64,000 bases of DNA, taken from contig OZ253959.1 in the NCBI GenBank assembly GCA_965267425.1, positions 2,170,001 through 2,234,000 on the forward strand, written 5' to 3'. Positions 24,277 to 32,492 of this stretch are shown in pieces. Source of the DNA: G965267425 sp965267425 (GTDB lineage Bacteria > Bacteroidota > Bacteroidia > Flavobacteriales_E > Vicingaceae). The first letter of the stretch is position 1. Each line of letters begins with the position of its first letter. Below the pieces are notes generated by a model. It searched no databases. It was not told the DNA's origin and saw nothing but the letters and a program-made list of their open reading frames with translations. The position numbers were made by a program, and so were the translations under genes.

Positions 24277-25143
24277 TTATTTTTGGAGTAATTCCACTAC
24301 CATTTCAGCAGCTGCAGCTCCGGAATTTTGTTGTTGACCTGTAATGAGATTCCCATCCATAATGGCGTATGATGAAAAAGGATCTGATACTTTAAACATG
24401 GTACCTTCAATCTTTTCAGCCTCTTCCTGAATTCGATATGGTTGAATTTTTTGCCCTACCGCTTTGTCCGCAAAATCCTCTTCCGCATTCGCAAATCCCG
24501 TCCAGGTTTTTCCTTTGACCAATAATTCACCATTTGATTTTTTTGCGCCAAGCAACAAAGTAGTGGAATGACATACGGCAGAAGATGGTTTACCTGCTTC
24601 GTAAAATCCAACAAACAACTTTTCCAGTTCTTCATTGCCTTTAAACGTATACATTGGCCCTTGCCCCCCTACCAAAAAGATGGCGTCATACTCCGCCGAA
24701 TTGAGGTCACTGAGCTTTTTTGTGTTTTCCAACATTTCATTAAACCAAGGGAATTGCATGTATCCTAGCGATATAACATCTGATGCACTATATCCACTTT
24801 CATGTGTGGGATCAGAATATCCATCCATTACAATTTTCCCTCCTTCTGTGCTCGCCAGTTCAACATCAAATCCTGCTTCTTGAAATACACGTAAAGGATG
24901 CGTTAATTCTGCCGCCCAAAATCCAATGGGCCAACCCGTTTGTTCCGAGACAGACGGACTGCTCGCCACCATCAGGATTTTACCCTTTTTCTCCATACCG
25001 TATTCGTAAACGAAATGACTTCGTTCAGTAATTTCATTCTTAACCTCAGAAGCTATAGGTTCTGAAGGTTCATTTTGTGAATTGGTTTGGCAACTAATAA
25101 ATGTAACCGCCAAAACCATTGTGAAAAGTTTAATTGATTTCAT
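24277..25143 (-). CDS. DJ-1/PfpI family (Hsp31-like) protein, predicted lipoprotein
   Basis: A 288-residue member of the class I glutamine-amidotransferase-like superfamily, Hsp31/glyoxalase III branch. The nucleophile elbow is SAVCHSTTLL with Cys191 and the adjacent His192. The Glu of the active site is likely in GFWAAELTHPL, followed by FQEAGFDVELASTEGGK. Relatives convert methylglyoxal to lactate or act as chaperones. Unusually, the N-terminus is a lipoprotein signal (TFISC), placing it in the envelope. It is divergent from an HxlR regulator, which fits an aldehyde or electrophile response. Confidence 0.87.
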   Translation of the reverse strand: MKSIKLFTMVLAVTFISCQTNSQNEPSEPIASEVKNEITERSHFVYEYGMEKKGKILMVASSPSVSEQTGWPIGFWAAELTHPLRVFQEAGFDVELASTEGGKIVMDGYSDPTHESGYSASDVISLGYMQFPWFNEMLENTKKLSDLNSAEYDAIFLVGGQGPMYTFKGNEELEKLFVGFYEAGKPSSAVCHSTTLLLGAKKSNGELLVKGKTWTGFANAEEDFADKAVGQKIQPYRIQEEAEKIEGTMFKVSDPFSSYAIMDGNLITGQQQNSGAAAAEMVVELLQK

Positions 25144-25217
25144 AGTATTTCATTTTTTATGTAAAATTGTAACTATATAGTCGAATATGTACTTTACTAA
25201 CCTTTTTGTATGATACT

Positions 25218-25233
25218 TACTTTTTAGAAAGTA
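25218..25233. promoter_or_regulatory. Palindrome upstream of the second HxlR gene
   Basis: Inverted repeat TACTTT-TTAG-AAAGTA (6-bp arms, 4-bp centre), 19 bases before the ATG at 25253, in the 109-bp region shared with the divergent DJ-1-like gene. It is a good candidate operator for the adjacent HxlR regulator. It differs in sequence from the palindromes at 23083 and 23118. Confidence 0.5.
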
Positions 25234-25252
25234 TTTTGATAATCAATATATT

Positions 25253-25606
25253 ATGCCCGATTTTGTCTATAAAAACAAAGTGTATTACAACCCCGTTGAA
25301 TTTGCCATGGATCATTTAGGAGGAACCTGGAAGATGCCCATCTTGTGGCGATTGCAGTCCAAAACCATGCGCTATTCAGCGTTGAAAAAAGACATCAAAC
25401 ACATTACGGATAAGATGCTCACCGTTCAATTGAGAGAATTAGAAGCTGAAGGATTTATTCACCGTGAAGTTTATCCAGTGGTTCCACCAAAAGTGGAATA
25501 TTCCATCACGGAAAAAGGAAAATCGGCTATTCCTATCATTCAAACCATTCGGGAATATGGAATGGAATTGATGAAAGAAGTTGGAATCGATTACAAGTAT
25601 ATTTGA
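25253..25606 (+). CDS. HxlR family transcriptional regulator
   Basis: A 117-residue winged helix-turn-helix regulator. The core pattern NPVEFAMDHLGGTWKMPILW, the recognition helix DKMLTVQLRELEAEGFIHRE and the wing KVEYSITEKGKSAIPIIQ are diagnostic of HxlR. It lacks the N-terminal Cys that the paralogue at 23150 carries, so sensing may differ. Transcribed divergently from the DJ-1-like lipoprotein gene, which it probably controls. Confidence 0.9.
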   Translation: MPDFVYKNKVYYNPVEFAMDHLGGTWKMPILWRLQSKTMRYSALKKDIKHITDKMLTVQLRELEAEGFIHREVYPVVPPKVEYSITEKGKSAIPIIQTIREYGMELMKEVGIDYKYI

Positions 25607-25675
25607 CGCAAGACGCAGACTTGCCTATTTTCAAATGATTACCTTGCAGATTCATTTCAATAAGTTGATTGATAA

Positions 25676-26359
25676 ATGAGGTTCATTCTGATATACAGCT
25701 TATGTCTGCTTTTCACTCAAAGCTTTTCTCAACATGGTAAAGAAATTACCATGAACATTTATCCCATCTTAAATGGCGCTAAATGCACCTTTGACGAAAC
25801 ATCAGATGAGTTCCATCTCACTACCTTGAGATTTTATCTTTCCAATGTTGAATTTTACAACAACAACCGATTGCTTCACAGGTGTAAAAATAGTTTTCAC
25901 CTGATTGACGCATCTGTTGATAGCTCCCTGTCATTTGCAGAAAGCATGCCAGAATCCATGGATTTTACCCATATCAAATTCAATGTTGGAATTGACAGTG
26001 TAACCAGTGCGCAAGGAGTTCACGGAGGAGCTTTGGATCCCATGCACGGCATGTATTGGACCTGGCAAAGTGGATATATCAATTTTAAGTTGGAAGGAGT
26101 TAGCCCGGATTGCCCGGCCCGTCTCAACAAATTTCAGTTTCACATAGGAGGGTACCAACATCCGTTCAACACAATTCAGCAAGTTGTTTTAGATGTCCCA
26201 AACTCGCAAGAAATTTCCTTGTCTTTGAATCTGGATGTTTTGTTTGACCGCATCGATTTGAGCCAAACGTATGAGGTATTGAGCCCCAATGAACAAGCCA
26301 TGGAATTTGCCAACTTCCTCCCTCAACTATTTGAACTTCACCATGGGACTTCAGAGTAA
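25676..26359 (+). CDS. MbnP-like copper-associated periplasmic protein
   Basis: A 227-residue exported protein (signal about 1-18, ending SFS-Q) of the MbnP family, found with methanobactin systems but also widely without them. Family features seen: FHLTTLRFYLSNVEFY, HIKFNVGIDSVT, DPMHGMYWTWQSGYINFKLE and FQFHIGGYQHP. The Trp pair at 128 and 130 lies in the most conserved part. In studied MbnP/MbnH pairs a Trp of MbnP is oxidised to kynurenine by the partner diheme enzyme and MbnP then binds copper; whether the same Trp is used here is inference. The gene overlaps the MbnH-like gene by 17 bases. Confidence 0.85.
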   Translation: MRFILIYSLCLLFTQSFSQHGKEITMNIYPILNGAKCTFDETSDEFHLTTLRFYLSNVEFYNNNRLLHRCKNSFHLIDASVDSSLSFAESMPESMDFTHIKFNVGIDSVTSAQGVHGGALDPMHGMYWTWQSGYINFKLEGVSPDCPARLNKFQFHIGGYQHPFNTIQQVVLDVPNSQEISLSLNLDVLFDRIDLSQTYEVLSPNEQAMEFANFLPQLFELHHGTSE

Positions 26360-27380
26360 AACCATATTGGCCATTCTCTTGGGTGCAGTTCTTTATGCAT
26401 TTATCTCCTCAAATGAAAAATTAATTTACCCTACCTACTTTCCAAAACCACCATATGACTTTGAGGCAAATCCACTTTCGAAGGATAAAATTCAATTGGG
26501 ACGCGTTTTATTTTATGACCCCATTCTTTCTAAAGACAGCACCATTTCTTGTTCTTCATGTCATTCTCCTTACAACGCCTTTGCGCACACAGATCATGAT
26601 TTAAGCCATGGCATCAATGATTTAATTGGTACCAGAAATGCTCCTGCTCTGTTTAACCTGGCATGGCATAACAAATTCATGTGGGATGGAGCCATTCATC
26701 ATATGGATATGCAAGCATTGGCTCCCATAAGCCATCCCAAAGAAATGGCTGAGGACATTAAAAATGTCGTATCAAAATTGCAACGAACATCCATGTATCC
26801 CTTCCTTTTTCAAAAAGCCTATGGCGATTCCACCATTTCCGGAGAAAGGGTGTTAAAAGCTCTTTCTCAATTTCAATTGACCTTGGTCTCTGCCAATGCC
26901 AAATACGACCTGGTCAAACAAGGAAAATCTACGTTCACCGAACAGGAATTGAAAGGTTATCAGTTGTTCCAAGAGAATTGCAATGCCTGCCATACGGAGC
27001 CTTTATTTACCAATTCATCATTTGCCAACAATGGTCTTGTCGTTGACACTACGTTAAATGATTTTGGAAGATGGATGATTACCAAAAAACCTGAAGACAG
27101 TTTGTTGTTTAAAGTGCCATCGTTGAGAAATTTGAGTTATTCCTATCCCTACATGCATGATGGCCGTTTCACCAAATTACATCAGGTATTACAACACTAT
27201 GCAGCAGAAATTCAGAGTTCCCCAACCTTGTCCAATGAAATGAAATCCATGAAAAAACTCACCGAACGCGAGCAAGTTGACCTCATTTCATTTTTGCTAA
27301 CTTTAAACGACAAGACATTTGTTTTCGATAAGAAACATGCCTATCCGAGAAATATTTTACTCCAAAGCGAAGGATATTAA
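26343..27380 (+). CDS. MbnH-like diheme cytochrome c peroxidase (MauG family)
   Basis: A 345-residue diheme protein with two c-type heme sites, CSSCH at residues 70-74 and CNACH at 213-217. Other motifs are LGRVLFYDPILSKDSTIS, GTRNAPALFNLAWH, MWDGAIHHMDMQALAP and YMHDGRFTKLHQVL, all of the CCP/MauG superfamily. The start at 26343 was chosen because it gives a membrane-spanning or signal segment directly (ILAILLGAVLYAF) and couples translation to the MbnP-like gene. In this genetic context it should modify its MbnP partner rather than act as a simple peroxidase; that is inference from family knowledge. Confidence 0.88.
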   Translation: MGLQSKTILAILLGAVLYAFISSNEKLIYPTYFPKPPYDFEANPLSKDKIQLGRVLFYDPILSKDSTISCSSCHSPYNAFAHTDHDLSHGINDLIGTRNAPALFNLAWHNKFMWDGAIHHMDMQALAPISHPKEMAEDIKNVVSKLQRTSMYPFLFQKAYGDSTISGERVLKALSQFQLTLVSANAKYDLVKQGKSTFTEQELKGYQLFQENCNACHTEPLFTNSSFANNGLVVDTTLNDFGRWMITKKPEDSLLFKVPSLRNLSYSYPYMHDGRFTKLHQVLQHYAAEIQSSPTLSNEMKSMKKLTEREQVDLISFLLTLNDKTFVFDKKHAYPRNILLQSEGY

Positions 27381-27414
27381 ACATTTTGTTGTCTAACTAG
27401 TAAAACATGCCATC

Positions 27415-28761
27415 ATGAAAAGAACTTTACTATCCATCACATTCCTATTCATTATTCAATTTGTCACTTTTGCTCAACTCAGTCCAGCCATCACATCATG
27501 GCTTCAAAACACCACTGAAACGGGCAGTTATTATACCCAGGGAAATTCAACACCCATAGACAATGGTATATTATACAATTGTCAACAAGTGGAATATTCA
27601 ACTGACTTTGTGTATGTGCATACCAAAGGCATTCCCGCATACCCAACCGGGCCATTTTTAGATGGAAATATGTTTAACGCTGAAGATCAAGACGCCATTT
27701 TTAAAATTCCTTTAGACCCACAACAAAATACAGGCACTTTAGACGAAACCACCCCTGGCAACATTGGCGTTTTCATAAACGGCGTGGCCTTATTTGATTT
27801 TAGAGATGGTGTGGGTTGGGATCCAACCACCAATGCACCTTGTGGAGGTCCTAGCAATCCACCATGCCCTGGTGGAATGGGTGGTTCTTCAGATTGGAAC
27901 AGAGACGCCGTCCCTGCTGAAATGGATGGATTTGATTGCTCAAAAGCACATCCTGCGCAAGGTAATTACCATCACCATCAAAATCCATCGGCTTTTAAAT
28001 TGGACTTACAAGTGGTATCCACCATATGCAATTTATACGATGCGGATGGACTTTATGCCATTGACAGCACACAACATTCTCCGTTGATTGGTTTCGCATA
28101 CGATGGTTTTCCAATCTATGGCGCATATGCTTATGAAAATACCGATGGGACGGGACCTATTGTGCGTATGAAATCAAGTTATGAATTACAAGGTGCTACC
28201 ACCAGAACCAATGGCCCAAATGTGGACGCTACTTATTTTGAAGGGTATTACCGAGAAGATTATACCTATACATCGCATGCGGATCCTGATTATCTGGATG
28301 AACACAATGGTAGATTTTGTGTAACGCCAGAATATCCAAATGGAACCTATGCATATTTTGCTACAGTAGATGAGAACTGGAATTCTGCTTATCCCTATGC
28401 CGTAGGTCCAACATTTTATGGTGAAGCGGAAAACAGAAAAGTAACCAGTGTAACTGAGACGACTACTATCTATGATGCTTCAACGGTGGGAATCAATCGT
28501 TCTGACTTAGAAGATATGTCCATTGAGATTTTTCCTAATCCGGCAAGCGACCTAATAGCTATTCAGGTGAATGATTTGGTAACTGACAGGCTAACTATCG
28601 AATTGTGTAATATGAATGGTCAGGTCATTCAGTCTACTATGATTAAAACCGGAAGTACGGTGGCTTATTTTGACACGCAGACCTTATATGCCGGAAATTA
28701 CATTGTCAAAATTTCAAGTGACTCATCTGTTAGAACGCAGCGGGTAGTTGTGTCGAGATAA
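27415..28761 (+). CDS. YHYH-domain protein with T9SS sorting domain
   Basis: A 448-residue secreted protein: signal peptide (about 1-21, FVTFA-Q), a YHYH domain at about residues 90-340, and a T9SS C-terminal domain (EIFPNPASDLIAI to VRTQRVVVSR). The motif region is GNYHHHQNPSA, with His replacing the second Tyr of the name-giving YHYH; FAYDGFPIYGAYAYEN and DYLDEHNGRFCVTPEYPNGTYAYF are also typical. The His-rich motif suggests metal binding. It follows the MbnP-MbnH pair after 34 bases on the same strand, so a shared role in copper handling is likely but untested. Confidence 0.86.
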   Translation: MKRTLLSITFLFIIQFVTFAQLSPAITSWLQNTTETGSYYTQGNSTPIDNGILYNCQQVEYSTDFVYVHTKGIPAYPTGPFLDGNMFNAEDQDAIFKIPLDPQQNTGTLDETTPGNIGVFINGVALFDFRDGVGWDPTTNAPCGGPSNPPCPGGMGGSSDWNRDAVPAEMDGFDCSKAHPAQGNYHHHQNPSAFKLDLQVVSTICNLYDADGLYAIDSTQHSPLIGFAYDGFPIYGAYAYENTDGTGPIVRMKSSYELQGATTRTNGPNVDATYFEGYYREDYTYTSHADPDYLDEHNGRFCVTPEYPNGTYAYFATVDENWNSAYPYAVGPTFYGEAENRKVTSVTETTTIYDASTVGINRSDLEDMSIEIFPNPASDLIAIQVNDLVTDRLTIELCNMNGQVIQSTMIKTGSTVAYFDTQTLYAGNYIVKISSDSSVRTQRVVVSR

Positions 28762-28779
28762 TGTAAGTAAGGAACTTTT

Positions 28780-28813
28780 AAAAGCCATGTACCTTATGTT
28801 GCGTGGCTTTTTT
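28780..28813. terminator. Bidirectional intrinsic terminator
   Basis: Stem AAAAGCCA / TGGCTTTT with a 16-base loop and T-rich tail, sitting between the stop of the YHYH gene (28761) and the stop of the convergent gene (28812). The A/T-rich flanks allow termination in both directions. Confidence 0.75.
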
Positions 28814-30200
28814 ATTGCTTCAATGACCAATTCAATATATGGGAATATATTGCTTCCATTGAAATGGATTTGTCCTCTGCGTACTTCTTCACCAATTCAT
28901 TGTTGAATTGACCATATTGATAAAATCCCCTATTGTTTTCCATATAAGCAATCAACTGCTCCGTGCCTATTTTAATATCATTGGAATCAAAATAATCTTC
29001 ACAATACAACGAGAACACGGCCCAGGTCATGTATTCGTTAAATACCGCACTTGGGTTTCCATAAATGGAAGACATTGGACCTTCCTGAACCCATTTACCT
29101 CTATCTTCAAATGCCTTATTGATTTCATCCACATATTTTTCTGAAGTAGGATTTACAAAATTGTGGTCAATCTCCGTGAAAACCACGTTGGATTGCAGAA
29201 TTTCATTCACCTTTTTGTTGTAATCATTGTCATAAAGCGCTTTGGAAACGTACATGACCGTTTGTGAAAATCCATTGTCTTCGTATTTCTGAGTTGAATT
29301 GGGTTTACCCACCAATGGAGAAAAGGTGACCTTATAACTTCCATAGTTCATATTGAATTTCCTTTCCAACCACTGCTGCATTTGTGCAATTGGAATAAGC
29401 TCATTATACTCTTCAATTAACTGGTGGTAGTACGGTTGATGTTCCTTATAAAATTTTCTAAATCCAGATTTCTCACTAAAATCCTGAATTTGTTGCACGT
29501 GTTTTAGGATTGGATCTTCTGAAAAACTAAAACCCATACGGTGAATAATCCCATCGTCGACAATATTTCCCGTTGGATTAAAAACATATCCACAAGCATT
29601 CATTTTTAAAGAGAAATAATAAACATAACTATCCTCATCCAACACTTTGGTGATGTTTTCATTGATAATTACCATCATTTCTTCCGCCGCAAACGGTGAG
29701 AAATGTTCCATAACTTCTTTATAGTAATCTGTGGTCATATCCACCATATTTGAATCCTTTTGCCCAATGTCTGATATGGCCACCATAATGTTCACCAATT
29801 CATGAACTTCGGGAATCAGCACTTCCACCTTTCCCTTATGAAGTGAAATATATTCATCGGTGAAATTGACATTTTTAGGAATACCTATCATATTCACGCT
29901 AACCGAATCCTGATTGTCAACAATAATGTAAAAATGAATGGAATCGCCCTGGTTCACCTTAACTTGTATCGAATCCAATTCGGTTTTCATCATGAACAGT
30001 ACCGGATCTTTTCCACATTCAATCTTGATTTCATTGAGGTAATCCTGCTCGGCTATTTCAAACCGATGGGTTTCTTTCCCATCCAAGGAATAATCAAAGA
30101 TGGATTTGGAAGAGGCTTTGAGAAACTGGATTCGATCTGAGCTTTGCTGATGACACCCAGCGAATACCAATAGCAACAATATAACAACCGAATATTTCAT
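28812..30200 (-). CDS. DUF4932-like lipoprotein
   Basis: A 462-residue predicted lipoprotein (lipobox VFAGC). The C-terminal part contains FTEIDHNFVNPTSEKYVDEI and, further on, FNEYMTWAVFSLYCEDYF, which match the DUF4932 pattern, a family with a zinc-peptidase-like look (Glu, His and a downstream Glu). The N-terminal 130 residues form a beta-rich region with SIQVKVNQGDSIHFYIIVDN. Enzymatic function is not established. The gene converges on the YHYH gene with a shared terminator, and 164 bases upstream hold a copy of the dispersed repeat element. Confidence 0.65.
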   Translation of the reverse strand: MKYSVVILLLLVFAGCHQQSSDRIQFLKASSKSIFDYSLDGKETHRFEIAEQDYLNEIKIECGKDPVLFMMKTELDSIQVKVNQGDSIHFYIIVDNQDSVSVNMIGIPKNVNFTDEYISLHKGKVEVLIPEVHELVNIMVAISDIGQKDSNMVDMTTDYYKEVMEHFSPFAAEEMMVIINENITKVLDEDSYVYYFSLKMNACGYVFNPTGNIVDDGIIHRMGFSFSEDPILKHVQQIQDFSEKSGFRKFYKEHQPYYHQLIEEYNELIPIAQMQQWLERKFNMNYGSYKVTFSPLVGKPNSTQKYEDNGFSQTVMYVSKALYDNDYNKKVNEILQSNVVFTEIDHNFVNPTSEKYVDEINKAFEDRGKWVQEGPMSSIYGNPSAVFNEYMTWAVFSLYCEDYFDSNDIKIGTEQLIAYMENNRGFYQYGQFNNELVKKYAEDKSISMEAIYSHILNWSLKQ

Positions 30201-30262
30201 CGGATTAAGCAGCTTGGTTTATCCAAATCTAAAATATTTCCTTCAATAAAATTGAAAAGATT

Positions 30263-30367
30263 GAGCGCAAACAAGTGCCACGCGTTTATCTGGCTCCCGC
30301 CATTCGCTTCAATCATCTAAAGATGGATTTCCGCTTCTGTCTACCCGCCGCTGGAGGGTCGGGGCTA
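30263..30367 (-). repeat. Dispersed structured intergenic element, copy A (105 bp)
   Basis: One of six related elements in this window. In plus-strand order it has the box GAGCG, 32 bases of variable sequence, CCCGCCATTCGCTTC, a hairpin (AATCATC/GATGGATT, with one bulged base), then a 19-bp palindromic insert (30342-30360, CCCGCCGCTGGAGGG) and GGGGCTA. The final CTA supplies the TAG stop of the minus-strand gene at 30365. Strand is set so the element reads TAGCCCCGA...GCGGG...CGCT. Confidence 0.85.
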
Positions 30368-32428
30368 TTCTATGACCACAGACACCCGCTCTAATCCATT
30401 TTCATGAGAAACAAGAAGTGAATATATTCCAGTCGGAAATGCGGTTTGTATATCTACTTGTTGCTGCTCAGCAAATTGCCATTGACCAACCACTTGCCCC
30501 GAAGCATTGATCAACGTAACTCCAAAGGCATTGTTCAATGCAGAAACGTCAACGGTGATGTACTCTTTTGCAGGATTGGGATAAATTGAAATCACTGATT
30601 GATCTTTCCATTCTGACAATCCCACCAATCCTACTGAATAACATGCCGATGTATCTACACATCCTTGATACCGGATTTCAACAGCAAAGGTGCCTGTGGA
30701 TGGAGCCGTATATGATTTATTGGTAGCACCTGGCACAATTGCATAATCATCATTACAATCCAACCATTGATACGATGCACCTGTTTGATTTGAAGTCAGT
30801 GTCATTCCTCCTCTTTGTATTCCGAAATCTACGTTTCGAACTGTTAAATCTAGCGTAACAATGCTGTCACAACCAAATCCTCTTTCTAATGTATAAACCG
30901 CCGAATTGGTTGACGAAGCGTAAGTTTTTCCATCTATCCAAGTATAAGGACCGCAAGAAATAATTTCATCAGTAGCGTATACGGAATTGCACTTCAATTT
31001 TAAAACAAACTTATCTGAACCACCAACTGATGTCAAGTTGAACGTATTATTTGGATCAATATCAAAATCAACTGTACCACCGAAATCACCAACAACATAA
31101 ATGTTTCCATCTTCATCTATATCCATTGCATATGCGTTGGCTTGATTTTCAACAGTTTCAACCCATTTAAACTCCCCCATCGAGTCTATTTTATGAATAA
31201 AAAGTCCTCCTATTCCCACTCCACCAATGGTATACACAGACGGCCCAGGATCAAAGTCCCCTGTCCCTATGAATATTCCTGCCGTGTAAACATTACCGTA
31301 TTTATCTGTTGTAATTTCATGCCCTCTATCTCCTCCCGTAGCACCCATTTGACCAGCCCAAACAAAACTTCCGGAAGCATTCAATTTTTGTATAAAAACA
31401 TCTCCATTTCCTGGGCCATACAACTTGAATTCTGCATTACCAATGTCAAAATCAACTGAATCCTGAAAATTGCCGGTTACGTAGACATTCCCATCCTCAT
31501 CAGCCGTTATTGAAAACCCCCTGTCCCTGGCAGCACCACCAAAACCTGCTGACCAAACATGTCCGCCATTGTTGTTCAGCTTGCACACAAAAACATCGTC
31601 CAAACCGTTTGAGATATAAGTCTGAATTCCTTGGTCAGGATTTAAATCACAACTTCCTTCCACAAAACCTGTGGTGTAAACATTACCGTCGCCATCAACG
31701 TGAATTGACTCTCCTAAAGAAGTACCAAAATTATTTAAGGTGCCTCCAATGTTTTTTGCCCATGCTAAACTCCCTGAGGTATTGAGTTTAATCATAAACG
31801 TATTGTAAAATGTCCACCCTGATAAATTGAGCATTTGTGTTCCTACTCCAGGATCAACATCCATACTTCCACTATATCGTCCTGTTATATAAATGTTTCC
31901 ACTTGAATCCACGTCTAATGAAGTACCATGATCTATGGCAACAGACCCCATCTGAGCATCCCATATCAGGTTACCCATAGAATCCAGTTTAATGATAAAA
32001 ATATCATAAGCGCCATTCGATGTAACACTACTAATACCTATTCCTGGATCAAAGTCCACTGTGTTGTTGAAAAAACCTGTTACATAAACATTGCCTTGAT
32101 TATCAACAGCAATCGAATTTCCTTGATCGATTCCTGATCCTCCAATATTCAGTGCCCATTTCAAACTTCCATCTGAGGCTTGCTTGAGGATGTAAATATC
32201 ATCTAATCCATTGCTAGTAAGCATGTGAGAACTGCTACCAGGATCAAAGTCAGTAGTTCCTCTGAAATAACCTGTTGAATACACATTTCCCTCCTGATCT
32301 GCACAAACATCTCTTGAAATTTCACCCGATTGATTACCAAAACCATGGACCCAATCGAGACTTACATTTTGAGATTTAACAACGAATGTGAAAATTGAAA
32401 AGAAAGAAAGTAGAACAATTCGAATCAT
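30365..32428 (-). CDS. SBBP-type beta-propeller protein with T9SS sorting domain
   Basis: A 687-residue secreted protein. The signal peptide is MIRIVLLSFFSIFTFVVKS-Q; the Met at 32428 was preferred to an earlier frame opening for that reason. Repeats of about 50 residues carry the motif D..GNVYVTGFF..TVDFDPG, at least seven copies over residues 20-490, building a beta-propeller. A Cys-containing Ig-like module (GFGCDSIVTLDLTV, YQWLDCNDD, YQGCVDTSAC) and a T9SS domain (SIYPNPAKEYITV to RVSVVIE) follow. The module and CTD closely resemble those at 17838, and the layout resembles 51442. The stop codon lies in repeat copy A. Confidence 0.9.
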   Translation of the reverse strand: MIRIVLLSFFSIFTFVVKSQNVSLDWVHGFGNQSGEISRDVCADQEGNVYSTGYFRGTTDFDPGSSSHMLTSNGLDDIYILKQASDGSLKWALNIGGSGIDQGNSIAVDNQGNVYVTGFFNNTVDFDPGIGISSVTSNGAYDIFIIKLDSMGNLIWDAQMGSVAIDHGTSLDVDSSGNIYITGRYSGSMDVDPGVGTQMLNLSGWTFYNTFMIKLNTSGSLAWAKNIGGTLNNFGTSLGESIHVDGDGNVYTTGFVEGSCDLNPDQGIQTYISNGLDDVFVCKLNNNGGHVWSAGFGGAARDRGFSITADEDGNVYVTGNFQDSVDFDIGNAEFKLYGPGNGDVFIQKLNASGSFVWAGQMGATGGDRGHEITTDKYGNVYTAGIFIGTGDFDPGPSVYTIGGVGIGGLFIHKIDSMGEFKWVETVENQANAYAMDIDEDGNIYVVGDFGGTVDFDIDPNNTFNLTSVGGSDKFVLKLKCNSVYATDEIISCGPYTWIDGKTYASSTNSAVYTLERGFGCDSIVTLDLTVRNVDFGIQRGGMTLTSNQTGASYQWLDCNDDYAIVPGATNKSYTAPSTGTFAVEIRYQGCVDTSACYSVGLVGLSEWKDQSVISIYPNPAKEYITVDVSALNNAFGVTLINASGQVVGQWQFAEQQQVDIQTAFPTGIYSLLVSHENGLERVSVVIE

Positions 32429-32492
32429 GATGTAATTTTTTGGTGCTTCTCTATCAAGACGATACACCACATCATAAAGTTGCCATTAGCGC

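Noticed and set aside
30365..32428. Regular DNA periodicity that could be mistaken for a CRISPR array or tandem repeat.
   Set aside because: The period is about 150 bases, in frame, and encodes protein blades (GNVYVTG..DFDPG); no short direct repeats with unique spacers exist.
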